Shown here piece by piece: positions 17,265 to 26,742 of a stretch of DNA of 64,000 bases. The translations under genes and the position numbers were made by a program. Every line of letters starts with the position of its first letter. Positions within the stretch are counted from its first letter, which is position 1. A model generated the notes under the pieces. The model was given only the letters and a program-made list of their open reading frames with translations, had not been told where the DNA came from and did no database searches. Source of the stretch: Roseiarcus sp963772555 (lineage in GTDB: Bacteria > Pseudomonadota > Alphaproteobacteria > Rhizobiales > Beijerinckiaceae); NCBI GenBank assembly GCA_963772555.1, contig CAVYXQ010000008.1, positions 62,001 to 126,000 on the forward strand, read 5' to 3'.

Positions 17265-17933
17265 TCACCCGGCGCCTTTCCGGATTGGCGGGAGTTCAGG
17301 GGCATCCAGCCCCGCGAACGGATCCCGCCAGGCCGGGATATCCATCAGCCGCGCATGCCAGGCTTCGACGCGCCGAAAATCCGCGAGCGGCAGGCCGGCG
17401 AGGCTCGCAAAAGGCAAGACGCAGGCGACACGGAAATCGGCATAGGTGACGTGCGTTCCGACGAGCCAGTCCGCCGCGCCGAGACGCTGTTCCAGAATGG
17501 CGGCCGAGGACGCGAATTCCTTCAGTCCCGATTCCACGAGATCCTGTCTCACCGGGCCAATGCCGTAGCGTTGCTTGGTCACGCGCTCGAAATGGACCCG
17601 ATCGCAAGCCCTGACGAAATTCCAATAGCCCCAGCTTATCCAACGGACGAGGTCGGGCAGGGAATCGCCCATCGGCCAGAAGTCTGAATTGGCCAGTTGC
17701 GAAAGCCGACAAGCGATTGCGTCCGCTTCCCAGAGTGTCTCGTCACCCTCCACGAGTATGGGAACGCTCAGGTTGGGATTGAGCTTGAGAAACCTCTCTC
17801 TCTGCCCGGGCGAAAAGGGCGAAGCAAATTCAAATTCGACTGGCGATTTCAAGAAACGTGCCGTGGCCACCGCCAGGCGCGGATTCAAGTTACGGCTGAA
17901 GTAGAGCTTCGCCTTGCTCACGAGGGGGATCAT
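17265..17933 (-). CDS. glutathione S-transferase family protein
   Basis: The 222-residue protein has a thioredoxin-like N-terminal half (KLYFSRNLNPRLAVATARFL, NPNLSVPILVEGDETLWEADAIACRL) with the cis-proline and Glu/Ala/Asp glutathione-binding positions. A helical C-terminal half follows, with DWLVGTHVTYADFRVACVLPF. This is a standard cytosolic GST layout. The expected catalytic Ser or Tyr near the N-terminus could be Ser12. The substrate is unknown. The start is ATG 17933; a GTG four codons in is an alternative. Confidence 0.88.
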   Translation of the reverse strand: MIPLVSKAKLYFSRNLNPRLAVATARFLKSPVEFEFASPFSPGQRERFLKLNPNLSVPILVEGDETLWEADAIACRLSQLANSDFWPMGDSLPDLVRWISWGYWNFVRACDRVHFERVTKQRYGIGPVRQDLVESGLKEFASSAAILEQRLGAADWLVGTHVTYADFRVACVLPFASLAGLPLADFRRVEAWHARLMDIPAWRDPFAGLDAPELPPIRKGAG

Positions 17934-18116
17934 GCGCCTTTACGAAGGGGTCGCCAACTGGCTGTCCACCCGCGAGGGCGAAGACGCATGGTTCACGCTC
18001 GCAATGGATTGCCGGCTTTCGCCCGGACTCCGGTCCTTCCCGCGGCGACCCCTGTACGCGCGCTTTCCGCCCTTTTGCGGCATTGCCGGTCGGTGCCAAG
18101 CGTTTGATTTGAACCC

Positions 18117-19985
18117 CTAGCGCTGCAAGTCCGACACAGCCTCGACGATATGACGCGCCGAAATCCCAAACGCATCGACAAGTTCGTCCGGCTTGCCGGA
18201 ATGGGGCATGCCGTTCACCGCCATCAGTTTGAATTTCGCCGGCGCGGCGCCCGCGGCGACCAAGGCATGCAACACAGCCTCGCCCAATCCGCCCTCCGGC
18301 CAATGATCTTCGACGGTCACCAGCCGGCCGCCGGTCGCGCCGACTTCGGCAGCGAGCGCCCGGCCGTCGAGAGGCTTGACGCAGTAGAGATCGATCACGC
18401 GAATCGCAACGCCCGCTGCTTTCAATTGATCCGCCGCCTTCAGCGCTTCGTGCAGCGTCACGCCGGCGCCGATGACGGTCACCTTGTCTTCCGCGCTCCT
18501 GCGCAGCACTTTGAAACCGGGAATCGGGAATTTCTCATCGTTCGAATATAAAATGGGCATTTTCGGCCGCGAAGTGCGCAAGTAGTTGATGCCCGCGCGC
18601 CGGGCCATCGCCTCCGTCAGGCGCTCGGTCGAGACCGCGTCGCTCGGATAGAAAACGACCGAGCCATGCACGGCGCGGAACATGGCGATGTCCTCCAGCG
18701 CCATCTGCGATGGACCGTCCTCGCCGATCGAGACGCCGCAATGCGACCCGCACAGATTGATGTTGGCGCGGCTGATGGCCGCCATGCGCACATTGTCGTA
18801 GGCGCGCGAAAGGAAACAGGCGAACGTGTCGGCAAAGGGCGTTTTGCCGCGCGCCTGCAGTCCGACCGCGACGCTCACCATGTTCTGCTCGGCGATATAT
18901 CCTTGCCAAAAATGGTCCGGGTACGCGTCGCCGAAGATTTCCGAAAACGTCGAGTTTTTCACGTCGCCCGATATGGCGACGACGTGCGGGTTCGCAGCTC
19001 CCAGCCGCTTCAGCGCGAAGCCGTACGCCTCGCGCGTCGCGACCTTCGCGTCCTTGGCGTAATCCGGCGCGGCGGGAGGGGCGAATTCAGGCGGCTTCGG
19101 CAGCGATGTTCGCTCGTACGATTTTCCCGGGTCGGGCGGAACCGTCGGTCCGCCTCCCATCTCCTTGATCGCGGCGGCAAGCTGTTCCTTCGACAACGGC
19201 TTGCCGTGCCAGTTGAGTTTGTCGGCGACCAGGCTGAAGCCGTGGCCCTTGATCGTTCGCGCGACGATGGCCTGCGGCCGCCCCTTCACGGTCTTGGCGC
19301 GATCCAGCGCCGCGAGCACCGCGGCGACATCATGTCCGTCGATCACCTGCGTATCGAAACCCTCCGACGCGAACTTCAGCCGGTAGCGTTCCATGTCATG
19401 CTGGTACATCGTCGGCTCGCTCTGGCCGAGCCGGTTGATGTCGGCGATCACCGTCAGATTATCCAGGTTGTAATGCGCGGCGAACGCGGCCGCTTCCCAG
19501 ATTTGCCCTTCCGCCAATTCGCCGTCGCCGGTCAGCACATAGACCCGCGTCGGGCTCTTATCCATCCGCGCGCCGATCGCGAGGCCCGAACCGACCGAAA
19601 GTCCCTGGCCCAGCGAACCGGTCGCCGCATCCACGCCATGAATCCGGGGCGTCGGGTGGCCCTCCAGCTCGCTGTTAAACTCGCGCAGCGTCATCAGCCG
19701 CGAAACCGGAAACACGCCCGCCTCCGCCAGTGCGGCGTAGAGAACTGGCGCAGCGTGGCCTTTCGACAGCACGAAACGATCGTCGTCGTTCGAGTTCGCA
19801 TTCTTTGGATCGAACTTCATCGCGTGAAAAAATACGCCGGCCACCAGCTCGGCGGCGGACATGCACGAAGTCGGATGTCCCGAGCCCGCGGCGGTCGTCG
19901 CCATCATCGAATAGATGCTCAAGAGCTTGGCTTTTTCCTTGATGGCGTTTACGTCGGCGGCGGAAGGTGCTGGACGCGCGTTCAT
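18117..19985 (-). CDS. tkt: transketolase (short type)
   Basis: The 622-residue protein has all three transketolase domains: the thiamine diphosphate domain with GHPTSCMSAAEL, LSKGHAAPVLYAALA and GDGELAEGQIWEAAAFAAHYNLDN; the pyrimidine domain with FADTFACFLSRAYDN and CGSHCGVSIGEDGPSQ; and a C-terminal domain with VIDLYCVKPLDG. It moves two-carbon units between sugar phosphates. The length resembles the animal-type/short transketolases more than the roughly 660-residue enterobacterial type. The ATG at 19985 has GGGAGC upstream; the frame stays open to 20216 without support. No pentose-pathway neighbour is present. Confidence 0.93.
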   Translation of the reverse strand: MNARPAPSAADVNAIKEKAKLLSIYSMMATTAAGSGHPTSCMSAAELVAGVFFHAMKFDPKNANSNDDDRFVLSKGHAAPVLYAALAEAGVFPVSRLMTLREFNSELEGHPTPRIHGVDAATGSLGQGLSVGSGLAIGARMDKSPTRVYVLTGDGELAEGQIWEAAAFAAHYNLDNLTVIADINRLGQSEPTMYQHDMERYRLKFASEGFDTQVIDGHDVAAVLAALDRAKTVKGRPQAIVARTIKGHGFSLVADKLNWHGKPLSKEQLAAAIKEMGGGPTVPPDPGKSYERTSLPKPPEFAPPAAPDYAKDAKVATREAYGFALKRLGAANPHVVAISGDVKNSTFSEIFGDAYPDHFWQGYIAEQNMVSVAVGLQARGKTPFADTFACFLSRAYDNVRMAAISRANINLCGSHCGVSIGEDGPSQMALEDIAMFRAVHGSVVFYPSDAVSTERLTEAMARRAGINYLRTSRPKMPILYSNDEKFPIPGFKVLRRSAEDKVTVIGAGVTLHEALKAADQLKAAGVAIRVIDLYCVKPLDGRALAAEVGATGGRLVTVEDHWPEGGLGEAVLHALVAAGAAPAKFKLMAVNGMPHSGKPDELVDAFGISARHIVEAVSDLQR

Positions 19986-20470
19986 GTCGGCTCCCTTTGG
20001 GTTATGACGCTCGGTTAGAATTTCGCCCATAGAGGCGAACTGGCAGGATTTCCCGAAGCAGCAGCATAGCCGGAGGACAAACCGGGCGCGATCGTTCACG
20101 CGCCGGCCAATGACGGCAAATGCCATAAGGACACGGCTACAATAAGGGCGCGGCCGCTCAAGCGCCCCTTTGAAGGGACGGTGGACGGCTCCCTTTACGC
20201 TCTTCGCGAATGTCACTCCGACGCCGTGAAAGACCGGGTGTAAATCCCCCGACTGGCCTCATGCGTTCCGATCGCCACGAAGCGCGTTGTGGGCTACGAC
20301 ATGCACACGACGTCTGGCCTAGGGGCCCCTTCTCCCTTGTGGGAGCAAGCTGGGAAGGAGATCGCCTCCAATTTGGCCGACGCGGCGACCAGGTTCCTCA
20401 GCCGCCCCGGGCCGTTGCCCTCGAGCGGGGGAACTTGCGATAAGTGCCGCTGGGCGCCGGAATTGGCAGC
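19986..20470. other. intergenic region without a visible gene
   Basis: The 485-bp gap separates the divergent transketolase and LysR genes and must hold both promoters. It includes a degraded relative of the CCTTCTCCCGC hairpin (CCCCTTCTCCCTTGTGGGAG near 20327). I find no convincing coding frame. Confidence 0.5.
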
Positions 20471-21424
20471 ATGGAACGGCTCGAGTGTGAGCGGATGTTT
20501 GTCGCCGTCATGGAGACGGGCAGCTTCTCCCGCGCCGCGGCCCGCCTTGGCACGAGCCCTGGCCAGGCCTCGAAGCTCGTCGGCCGCCTGGAAAAGAACC
20601 TCGGCGTCCAGCTCCTGAACCGCACCACGCGCGCCTTGTCGCCGACCGAGGTCGGGAGCGCCTATTTCGACCGGATCAAGGCGCTGATCGAGGAGTTCGA
20701 CGCGCTCGACGATTCGGTGCGGACGGTGTCGGGCGAAGCGCGCGGGCGGCTCGTCCTGTCGGTTCCAGTGTCGTTCGGCACGGCGCAACTGGCGCCGGCG
20801 CTCGTCGATTTCGCCCGCGCCTATCCGGAGATCCTGCTCGACGTCAGCTTCTCGGATCGGACCGTCAGCCTGATCGACGAGGGGTTCGACGCGGCGGTGC
20901 GCGTCGGCGTCCCGAGCGACGCCAGCCTGATCATTCGCAAGCTCTGCGACACCCGCATCGTCTGCGCCGCCGCCCCCGGATATCTGGCCGAACGCGGCGA
21001 ACCGGCAGAGCCGGGCGACCTCGCCGCGCATGAGTGCGTCATCGACACCAATTTTCACGATCCGCTCGTCTGGCGCTTCCGCGCGCCCTCCGGCAACGGA
21101 CCGCTTCGGGTTCCGGTTCATGGCCGTTTGCGCTTCTCCAATGCCGAGGCTTGCGTCGTAGCGGCGGAAGCCGGCCTCGGCCTCGTCCACGTGCCGACCT
21201 TTGTCGCCGGCCCGAGGATTCGGGCTGGCGCGCTGAGGCGTGTGCTGCAGGACTTCGAGGAGCCGCCGCGCGGCGGGGTCCACATCCTATACCCTCCGGC
21301 GCGGCGCCTCGCCCTCAAGGTCCGGGTGCTCGTCGACTTTCTCACGGCGCGTTTTCGTGGCGAGCCGCCGTGGGACCACGACTTGCCGGGCTCGGCGCGA
21401 TCCGATCCATTCCGGCAAGAGTGA
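20471..21424 (+). CDS. LysR family transcriptional regulator
   Basis: The 317-residue protein begins with a winged HTH (MERLECERMFVAVMETGSFSRAAARLG, then NLGVQLLNRTTRALSPTEVG). A periplasmic-binding-like effector domain follows (GRLVLSVPVSFGTAQLAPAL, AAVRVGVPSDASLI, ACVVAAEAGLGLVHVPTF). It starts at ATG 20471. The DoxX gene follows on the same strand after 81 bp and is the likeliest linked target, a common pairing. The effector is unknown. Confidence 0.92.
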   Translation: MERLECERMFVAVMETGSFSRAAARLGTSPGQASKLVGRLEKNLGVQLLNRTTRALSPTEVGSAYFDRIKALIEEFDALDDSVRTVSGEARGRLVLSVPVSFGTAQLAPALVDFARAYPEILLDVSFSDRTVSLIDEGFDAAVRVGVPSDASLIIRKLCDTRIVCAAAPGYLAERGEPAEPGDLAAHECVIDTNFHDPLVWRFRAPSGNGPLRVPVHGRLRFSNAEACVVAAEAGLGLVHVPTFVAGPRIRAGALRRVLQDFEEPPRGGVHILYPPARRLALKVRVLVDFLTARFRGEPPWDHDLPGSARSDPFRQE

Positions 21425-21505
21425 TTGTCCCGAGCCGCCATTTATCTCCTGCGCAAAACAGGTTCTAAGGCGCCCATCCAAAGTCATCGAGTGGGATTAT
21501 CGCCA

Positions 21506-21952
21506 ATGATTGACCATCGCACCGCTCCTTACGCCGTCTTCTGGCTGCGCCTCGTGCTCGGCGCGCTTTTTCTCATCCACGCCAGCGTGAAACTCTTCGT
21601 CCTCACGCCCGCTGGAACCGCGCATTTCTTCGCTTCGCTTGGTCTGCCCCCGGCGCTCGGCTATTTTGTCATCGCCTGGGAGATCATCGGCGGGGTCGCG
21701 CTCATTCTGGGCCTGTGGCCGCGCCTCGCCGCGCTCGCCATGGTTCCCGACCTCCTCGGCGCGATCCTCACGGTGCACGGCGCCGCGGGCTTCTTCTTCA
21801 CCAATCCGCACGGCGGCTGGGAGTATCCCGCGCTCTGGATCGTCGCCCTCGTCGCGGTTGCATTGATTGGCGACGGCGCGTTTGCGCTGGCCCCGACGCC
21901 GATTCTGGGCGAGACGAACGAACAGGGCCGGGACGCGCGCCAGGCGGCTTGA
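21506..21952 (+). CDS. DoxX family membrane protein
   Basis: The 148-residue protein has four hydrophobic segments in the DoxX pattern: FWLRLVLGALFLIHASVKLF, FASLGLPPALGYFVIAWEI, LGLWPRLAALAMVPDLLGAI and ALWIVALVAVALIGDGAFAL. It is an inner-membrane protein of poorly defined redox or stress function. I start at ATG 21506; upstream codons in frame lack family character. It follows a LysR regulator. Confidence 0.88.
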   Translation: MIDHRTAPYAVFWLRLVLGALFLIHASVKLFVLTPAGTAHFFASLGLPPALGYFVIAWEIIGGVALILGLWPRLAALAMVPDLLGAILTVHGAAGFFFTNPHGGWEYPALWIVALVAVALIGDGAFALAPTPILGETNEQGRDARQAA

Positions 21953-22169
21953 GCCGCACGGCGCCGCTTGCTTCTTTCGCGTCGCGACCGCGAGCTCCGT
22001 TGTCTTGCGGGATCAGCGGGCGGTCATTTGGGTTGAAATTGCGCGTGTCTGCAACCTGAGGTTTACCAACGTCTAACCAGTTTAGCCGATCAATGGCGGC
22101 GGCAGGACGAGGGGACGACGGCGTCTCCGCGGGCTTGCTCGCGCCCTCCAGCCTCGCGGACGGTCTCCC

Positions 22170-22511
22170 TTGCGCCCTCCGATTGCCACGCTTTTCGGCT
22201 GCCTGCTCCTCGCCGGGTGCGCGCCCGGAGGCTATCCCGCGAATCCGGACGCGGCGCCGCCGCCGCCCTTCGACGCCTTTCAGGCGGGGATGCGGCTTGC
22301 TGTCGGCATGCCGCGAGACGTCGCGATCCTCAGAGTCGGCTGGACGCCGATTTCGTCGCAGGTGACGAACTGCGGCGCGCTGGCCGGATACGCGAGCCCG
22401 TGCGAAGTGCTGAAGTTCGGGAGATACGAGAACAATCAGCTTTTTGTCTATCTCGTGCCGACCGACAGCGGCTATGCCGTGGTGACGAGCTGGACCGTTT
22501 ACAAGTCTTGA
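22170..22511 (+). CDS. small predicted lipoprotein
   Basis: A 113-residue protein with a lipoprotein signal: a short basic start, a hydrophobic core, and the lipobox LLAGC (Cys at about residue 17). A proline-rich linker (DAAPPPPFDAF) and a compact domain follow with two further cysteines (TNCGALAGYASPCEVLKFGRY) that could form a disulphide. The domain recalls small SmpA/OmlA-like or BamE-like folds, but not enough to name it. The start is a TTG placed just before the signal. It is convergent with miaA. Confidence 0.65.
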   Translation: MRPPIATLFGCLLLAGCAPGGYPANPDAAPPPPFDAFQAGMRLAVGMPRDVAILRVGWTPISSQVTNCGALAGYASPCEVLKFGRYENNQLFVYLVPTDSGYAVVTSWTVYKS

Positions 22512-22545
22512 ACGTGGGAAGCCGCCGCGCGACGTCCGGCTTGCC

Positions 22546-23466
22546 TCAGCCAAACGCCGATTCGCCCGTCTCTTCCGCCGCCTCCGGGGCGACCCAGGCG
22601 AAGCCCTTCAGCTGATGGCGCGCCCAGGTGAACTGGCGCTTGGCGTAATGGCGGGTGTCGAGCCTGGCGCGCTCGGCGGCCTCCGCGAGCGTGAGGCGGC
22701 CTTCGAGATGGGCGATGAGATGGGGCACGCCATGCGCCCGCATGACCGGCAGCGCCGGGTCGAGCCGGCGCTGCGCCAGCGCCGCAACCTCCTCGAGCGC
22801 CCCCGCGGCGAGCATCGCCTCGAAGCGCGCGTCGATGCGCTGATTGAGAAACGAGCGGTCGGGCGCGAGAAAGAGGCCCGTCCATTCGCCCGCGGCGAGC
22901 AGCGGCGCCCCGCGCTGACCTTGGAACGAAGCGAGCGGCCGGCCGGCGGCGGCCAGGACTTCGAGCGCCCGCAAGGTGCGCTGGCGGTCGGAGGGCTTGA
23001 GCCGCGACGCCGTCACCGGATCGAGGCTCTCGAGCTCGGCGTGCAGCTCGGCGGTCGGGCGGCGCTCCGCCCGCTCTCGGGTCGCCGCGCGGACCCGATC
23101 GGGCACGTCCGGCATATCCGACAGCCCCTCCGTCAGCGCCCGGAAGTAAAGTCCGGTGCCGCCGGCGAAGATGACCGGCCGCTCGCCGGCCTCGCCGAGA
23201 GCCGCGCGCGCCCGGCTGAGCCAGCGGCCGACCGAATGGTTGACGGCGCCGTCGATTTCGCCGAAGAGCCGATGCGGCGCGCGCCGCTCCTGGCTCGCGC
23301 TCGGCCGGGCGGTCAGGATCCGCAGATCCGCGTAGACCTGCATCGAATCGGCGTTGACAATCGTGGCGTCGAATCGTTCCGCGAGTTCGAGCGCGACGGC
23401 CGACTTGCCGCTCGCCGTCGGGCCTGCAATGAGGAGCGCCCGCCTCAATCGTTGGTCTCTGAACAC
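22546..23466 (-). CDS. miaA: tRNA dimethylallyltransferase
   Basis: The protein has about 306 residues. The P-loop GPTASGKS lies at the N-terminus, followed by NADSMQVYADLRILTARP, PVIFAGGTGLYFRALTEGL and the late DTRHYAKRQFTWARHQ. MiaA adds a dimethylallyl group to A37 of tRNAs reading UNN codons. The reading frame stays open far upstream across serB. The real start is a GTG at 23466 or a TTG at 23448; both give a normal length. It is divergent from serB, with only about 15-33 bp between the starts. Confidence 0.93.
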   Translation of the reverse strand: MFRDQRLRRALLIAGPTASGKSAVALELAERFDATIVNADSMQVYADLRILTARPSASQERRAPHRLFGEIDGAVNHSVGRWLSRARAALGEAGERPVIFAGGTGLYFRALTEGLSDMPDVPDRVRAATRERAERRPTAELHAELESLDPVTASRLKPSDRQRTLRALEVLAAAGRPLASFQGQRGAPLLAAGEWTGLFLAPDRSFLNQRIDARFEAMLAAGALEEVAALAQRRLDPALPVMRAHGVPHLIAHLEGRLTLAEAAERARLDTRHYAKRQFTWARHQLKGFAWVAPEAAEETGESAFG

Positions 23467-23481
23467 TTGTCCGGGAGCCGC

Positions 23482-24372
23482 ATGTCCGCCCTCGTCGTCA
23501 CGCTCGTCGCCGATCCGGCTGAAATCCGGCTGACCGATGCCGGAATCGCCGGGATCGCGCAAGCCACGCCGGGATTTGAGCGCTGGCGCTGGCTCGACGA
23601 GGGCGTCGCGGCCGATCTCTTCTTCGAAGCCGAGCTCGCGCCGGCGCGCGCCCGGCTCGCGACGGCGCTCGACGGCCAGCCGATCGACGCGATCGTCCAG
23701 CCTGCCCAGGGCCGCGAAAAGCGCCTGCTGGTCGCCGACATGGACTCGACCCTGATCGGCCAGGAATGCGTTGACGAGCTCGCCGACTATGCCGGGGTCG
23801 GGGCGAAGGTCGCTGCGATCACCGAGCGGGCGATGCGCGGCGAGATCGCCTTCGAGCCGGCGTTGCGCGAGCGGGTGGCGCTGCTCGCCGGCCTGCCGGC
23901 GAGCGTGATCGACGAGGCGCTGCGCGACCGCATCACGCTCAACCCCGGCGCGCGGACGCTGGCGCGGACGATGCGAGCCCGCGGCGCGCGAATCGCCATC
24001 GTTTCTGGGGGTTTTCGCCAGTTCACCCGCGCCATCGCGGAACAGATCGGCGCCGACGAAGACCGCGCCAACGAGCTCGCGGTCGCCGACGGCCGGCTCA
24101 CCGGCAAGGTGGTCGAGCCGGTGCTCGGCCGTCACGCCAAGCTGGCGGCTCTGAGAGACATCGCCGCCACGATGGGGCTCGGCATGGCTGAGACGACGGC
24201 GATCGGCGACGGCGCCAACGATCTTGCGATGCTCGAGGCTTCCGGCCTCGGCGTCGCCTATCGCGCCAAGCCGAAGGTGGCCGCCGCGGCCGCCGCCCGG
24301 ATCGACCACGGCGACCTGACGGCGCTCCTCTATGCGCAAGGGATCGCGCGCAAAGATTTCGCCGAGGGCTGA
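23482..24372 (+). CDS. serB: phosphoserine phosphatase
   Basis: The 296-residue HAD-family enzyme has motif I ADMDSTLIG (nucleophile Asp86, acid/base Asp88), IAIVSGGFRQFT (motif II) and TTAIGDGANDLAMLEASG (motif III/IV). The first 75 residues form an ACT-like N-terminal extension, as in long SerB proteins. It catalyses the last step of serine synthesis. The ATG at 23482 is preceded by CCGGGAG. It is divergent from miaA and followed 7 bp later by the CDP-diacylglycerol pyrophosphatase gene. Confidence 0.94.
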   Translation: MSALVVTLVADPAEIRLTDAGIAGIAQATPGFERWRWLDEGVAADLFFEAELAPARARLATALDGQPIDAIVQPAQGREKRLLVADMDSTLIGQECVDELADYAGVGAKVAAITERAMRGEIAFEPALRERVALLAGLPASVIDEALRDRITLNPGARTLARTMRARGARIAIVSGGFRQFTRAIAEQIGADEDRANELAVADGRLTGKVVEPVLGRHAKLAALRDIAATMGLGMAETTAIGDGANDLAMLEASGLGVAYRAKPKVAAAAAARIDHGDLTALLYAQGIARKDFAEG

Positions 24373-24379
24373 GCGAACG

Positions 24380-25213
24380 ATGGCAGAGTGGATTCATCAG
24401 GCGCGGGAGCTGAGACACGTGCGCCGTTCGCTGGTTCCTGTCTTCTTCACCAGCCTGATCGTGTGCGCGCTCATGGCGTTCGCGACCTGGGCCTTCGCCC
24501 TCGATCGCCTGGCGCTCTGGCAGGTGGTGCGCGCCTGCGTCGCCGACGCCAAGCTGACCGGCGCGCCGTTTCCGTGCCTCAAAGTCGATCTGACCGGCGG
24601 CGAGGCGCGCGGATACGTCGTCTTGCGCCCGCCGTTCTTGGAGGCGGATACGATTGTGGCGCCAACGCGAAAAATCGCCGGCATCGAAGACCCGTTCCTG
24701 CAGTCGCCCGCGGCGCCGAACTACTTCGAGGACGCGTGGCGGGCGCGGTCCTTTCTGCGGGGTCCGGACGGAGCGCCGCCGGACCGCAACCAGGTCGCCC
24801 TCATTGTCAACTCCGCCGTGGTCCGGACCGAGGACCAGCTGCACATCCACGTCGGCTGTCTCGCCTCGGGGCCGAGGGAGGCAATCAGCGCGTTCGCGCC
24901 CGGGCTGCCGGTCGGCGAATGGAAGCAGGTCGGCGCTGTTACGCCGCACCAGAATTACTGGGGCTTGCGGATCCGGGGAGCGGATCTCGCGAACGTCGAC
25001 CCGTTTCGCCTCGTCGCCGAGGCCCTGGCCGACAAGACCCAAGATCGGGCGGCGATGATGATCGTGGTCGCCGCCCTTCGCGTCGCCGACGACGACGAAT
25101 TCGTGATCCTCACCTCCTATGTCGGCGCGCCCCACTCCTGGTGGCCGCCCGGAGCCGATGAGTTCCTGGATCCGTCCTGCTCCTCGGCGCCGAACGTGTC
25201 CGGCCTGAAGTGA
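24380..25213 (+). CDS. cdh: CDP-diacylglycerol diphosphatase
   Basis: The 277-residue protein has one N-terminal membrane anchor (FFTSLIVCALMAFATWAFAL) and a HIT-like catalytic domain with LHIHVGC, the His-x-His motif expected for nucleotide hydrolysis. PCLKVDLTGGEARGYVVLRPP and NYFEDAWRAR also fit the Cdh family. It hydrolyses CDP-diacylglycerol to phosphatidate and CMP at the membrane. It starts 7 bp after serB and is probably cotranscribed with it. Confidence 0.85.
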   Translation: MAEWIHQARELRHVRRSLVPVFFTSLIVCALMAFATWAFALDRLALWQVVRACVADAKLTGAPFPCLKVDLTGGEARGYVVLRPPFLEADTIVAPTRKIAGIEDPFLQSPAAPNYFEDAWRARSFLRGPDGAPPDRNQVALIVNSAVVRTEDQLHIHVGCLASGPREAISAFAPGLPVGEWKQVGAVTPHQNYWGLRIRGADLANVDPFRLVAEALADKTQDRAAMMIVVAALRVADDDEFVILTSYVGAPHSWWPPGADEFLDPSCSSAPNVSGLK

Positions 25214-25219
25214 CCGGCG

Positions 25220-26581
25220 CTACCGCTCGCAGAACACCTGCGCCACCGCGCGCCGCTCCCGCTCGGCGATCGCGCCTGCGGTGAGCGGCGCTGCGCCCGG
25301 GGGCGGCGGCTCGATTTCGCCGCCGGCCAGAAACGCGCCGATCGCCTGCGGCGCGATGAGCGGATGCGGCGCGGCGAGCGGCACGCCGCCGATCCGTTTC
25401 GGCTCCTCGGCGATCGGCGCGACGAGGCCGGCGAGGCCGCCGGCGCGATCGAAAACCGGACCGCCGCTCGCCGCCTTCTCGACCGCGACGACGATGACCG
25501 GGCGTTCCGCGTCGCCCGCGAGCGAGGCGGGGGCCGCCGCGATGCGGCCGTCGCCGGCGCTAAGCACGACGAGATCGGGCGCGAGCGCGCTGACGCGCGG
25601 CGGACCCTCCTTGCCGCCAAAATCGCCCGAGAGAACGGCAAGGCCCGTGCCGATGTCGGTCCGCTCGAAGCGGACGGGCTTGCCGCCGACCGTGGCCTTC
25701 GGGCAGTCGTCGGGCTTCAGCGCCGTCAGAGCCCGCCCAGGCCCGATGATGAGGGCGGTCGCGGACGGCGTCGGCGGCAGTGGGGGCTGGGGGGCGGCCG
25801 CGGGCTGAGGCGGCGCCGACGGCGTTGCTGCCGCCGCCGCCGCACGGAGTTCGGGGAAAGCTTCGAACGAATTCGCCACCGCCAGCGCGACGCGGTCGAG
25901 CTCGCTGGCGCGCGCCGCGGGATAGGCGAAGGTGAAGCCGCGGACCGGCGGGTTGGCGGCGACATTCTTCTCGTAGCGCGAAAAGAATTTCGTCGGCCCC
26001 TCCTGCCCCGAGACGACGAAGAACTGATCCGGCTTCATCGCCTTATAGACGACCCTGCGGGTCGCGGTCCCGGCCGAAAGCCGCAGATAGAGCGCGGCGA
26101 GGTCGGCGTCGGGGCCAGCGGCGAGTTCGAGCCTCGGCCCGCCGCGCGCCGCGATCAGCTTGATCGGCGCACCGATCCTGGCGCCCGTCTTCTTGTCGTC
26201 GAGCATCGCGAAGCCCGCCGCTTCCCGCGCCTTTTCCGCCGCCGCCACGAGCGTCTGAAGCTCGCCGGCCGACAGGACGCCGTCGCCGGCGGCCTTCCGG
26301 CCCTGCTGCCAGGCGACGATCGCGTCGCGGGTGCGCTTGCCGAAATCGCCGTCGCTGACGCCGTTGTAGAAGCCGAGCCAGACGAGCGCGTCCTGCGCGG
26401 CCTTGCGGCTTACGAGCGGCAAAGCCAGGAACGCAGCCTTCTGGGCGGCGAACGGGTCGCCGGCCGAGAGCGCGGCCGGCCTCGGCGGCGGCGTCGGCTG
26501 CGGGACTTTCTGCGCCGAGGCCGGCGCAAGCGCGAGAATCGGCGACAGGGCGAGGACGAAACGGGCTCGCGTCGACAGCAT
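25220..26581 (-). CDS. exported peptidoglycan-binding / trypsin-like protein, probably catalytically dead
   Basis: The 453-residue protein has a signal peptide (VLALSPILALAPASAQ), a Pro-rich linker, a peptidoglycan-binding-like domain (about residues 58-115, WLGFYNGVSDGDFGKRTRDAI), a middle domain, and a trypsin-like C-terminal domain (about 285-430). The serine motif is present (ASGGPVFD). Where family members read LTNAHVV, this one reads LTALKPDDC, so the catalytic histidine is missing. It may bind rather than cleave. It is convergent with cdh, 6 bp apart. Confidence 0.7.
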   Translation of the reverse strand: MLSTRARFVLALSPILALAPASAQKVPQPTPPPRPAALSAGDPFAAQKAAFLALPLVSRKAAQDALVWLGFYNGVSDGDFGKRTRDAIVAWQQGRKAAGDGVLSAGELQTLVAAAEKAREAAGFAMLDDKKTGARIGAPIKLIAARGGPRLELAAGPDADLAALYLRLSAGTATRRVVYKAMKPDQFFVVSGQEGPTKFFSRYEKNVAANPPVRGFTFAYPAARASELDRVALAVANSFEAFPELRAAAAAATPSAPPQPAAAPQPPLPPTPSATALIIGPGRALTALKPDDCPKATVGGKPVRFERTDIGTGLAVLSGDFGGKEGPPRVSALAPDLVVLSAGDGRIAAAPASLAGDAERPVIVVAVEKAASGGPVFDRAGGLAGLVAPIAEEPKRIGGVPLAAPHPLIAPQAIGAFLAGGEIEPPPPGAAPLTAGAIAERERRAVAQVFCER

Positions 26582-26742
26582 GATTTTGGCCGTTCCCTGG
26601 GAAGACAGAGGCGATGCTAGGTCAAGATGCATCGCGAAGGAACCGCCGCTGTCTTCCGTCGCACAAAGAAGCCCGACCCGCGTAGGCATTGATCACGACA
26701 TCAAACGATGATAGAAACGGCGCCGCCTGAGGAGGTCAAAAC

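Noticed and set aside
22615..24339. Very long frames that fuse miaA with antisense serB, and serB with antisense miaA
   Set aside because: Only the MiaA part (up to 23466) and the SerB part (from 23482) show family motifs. The rest is read-through.
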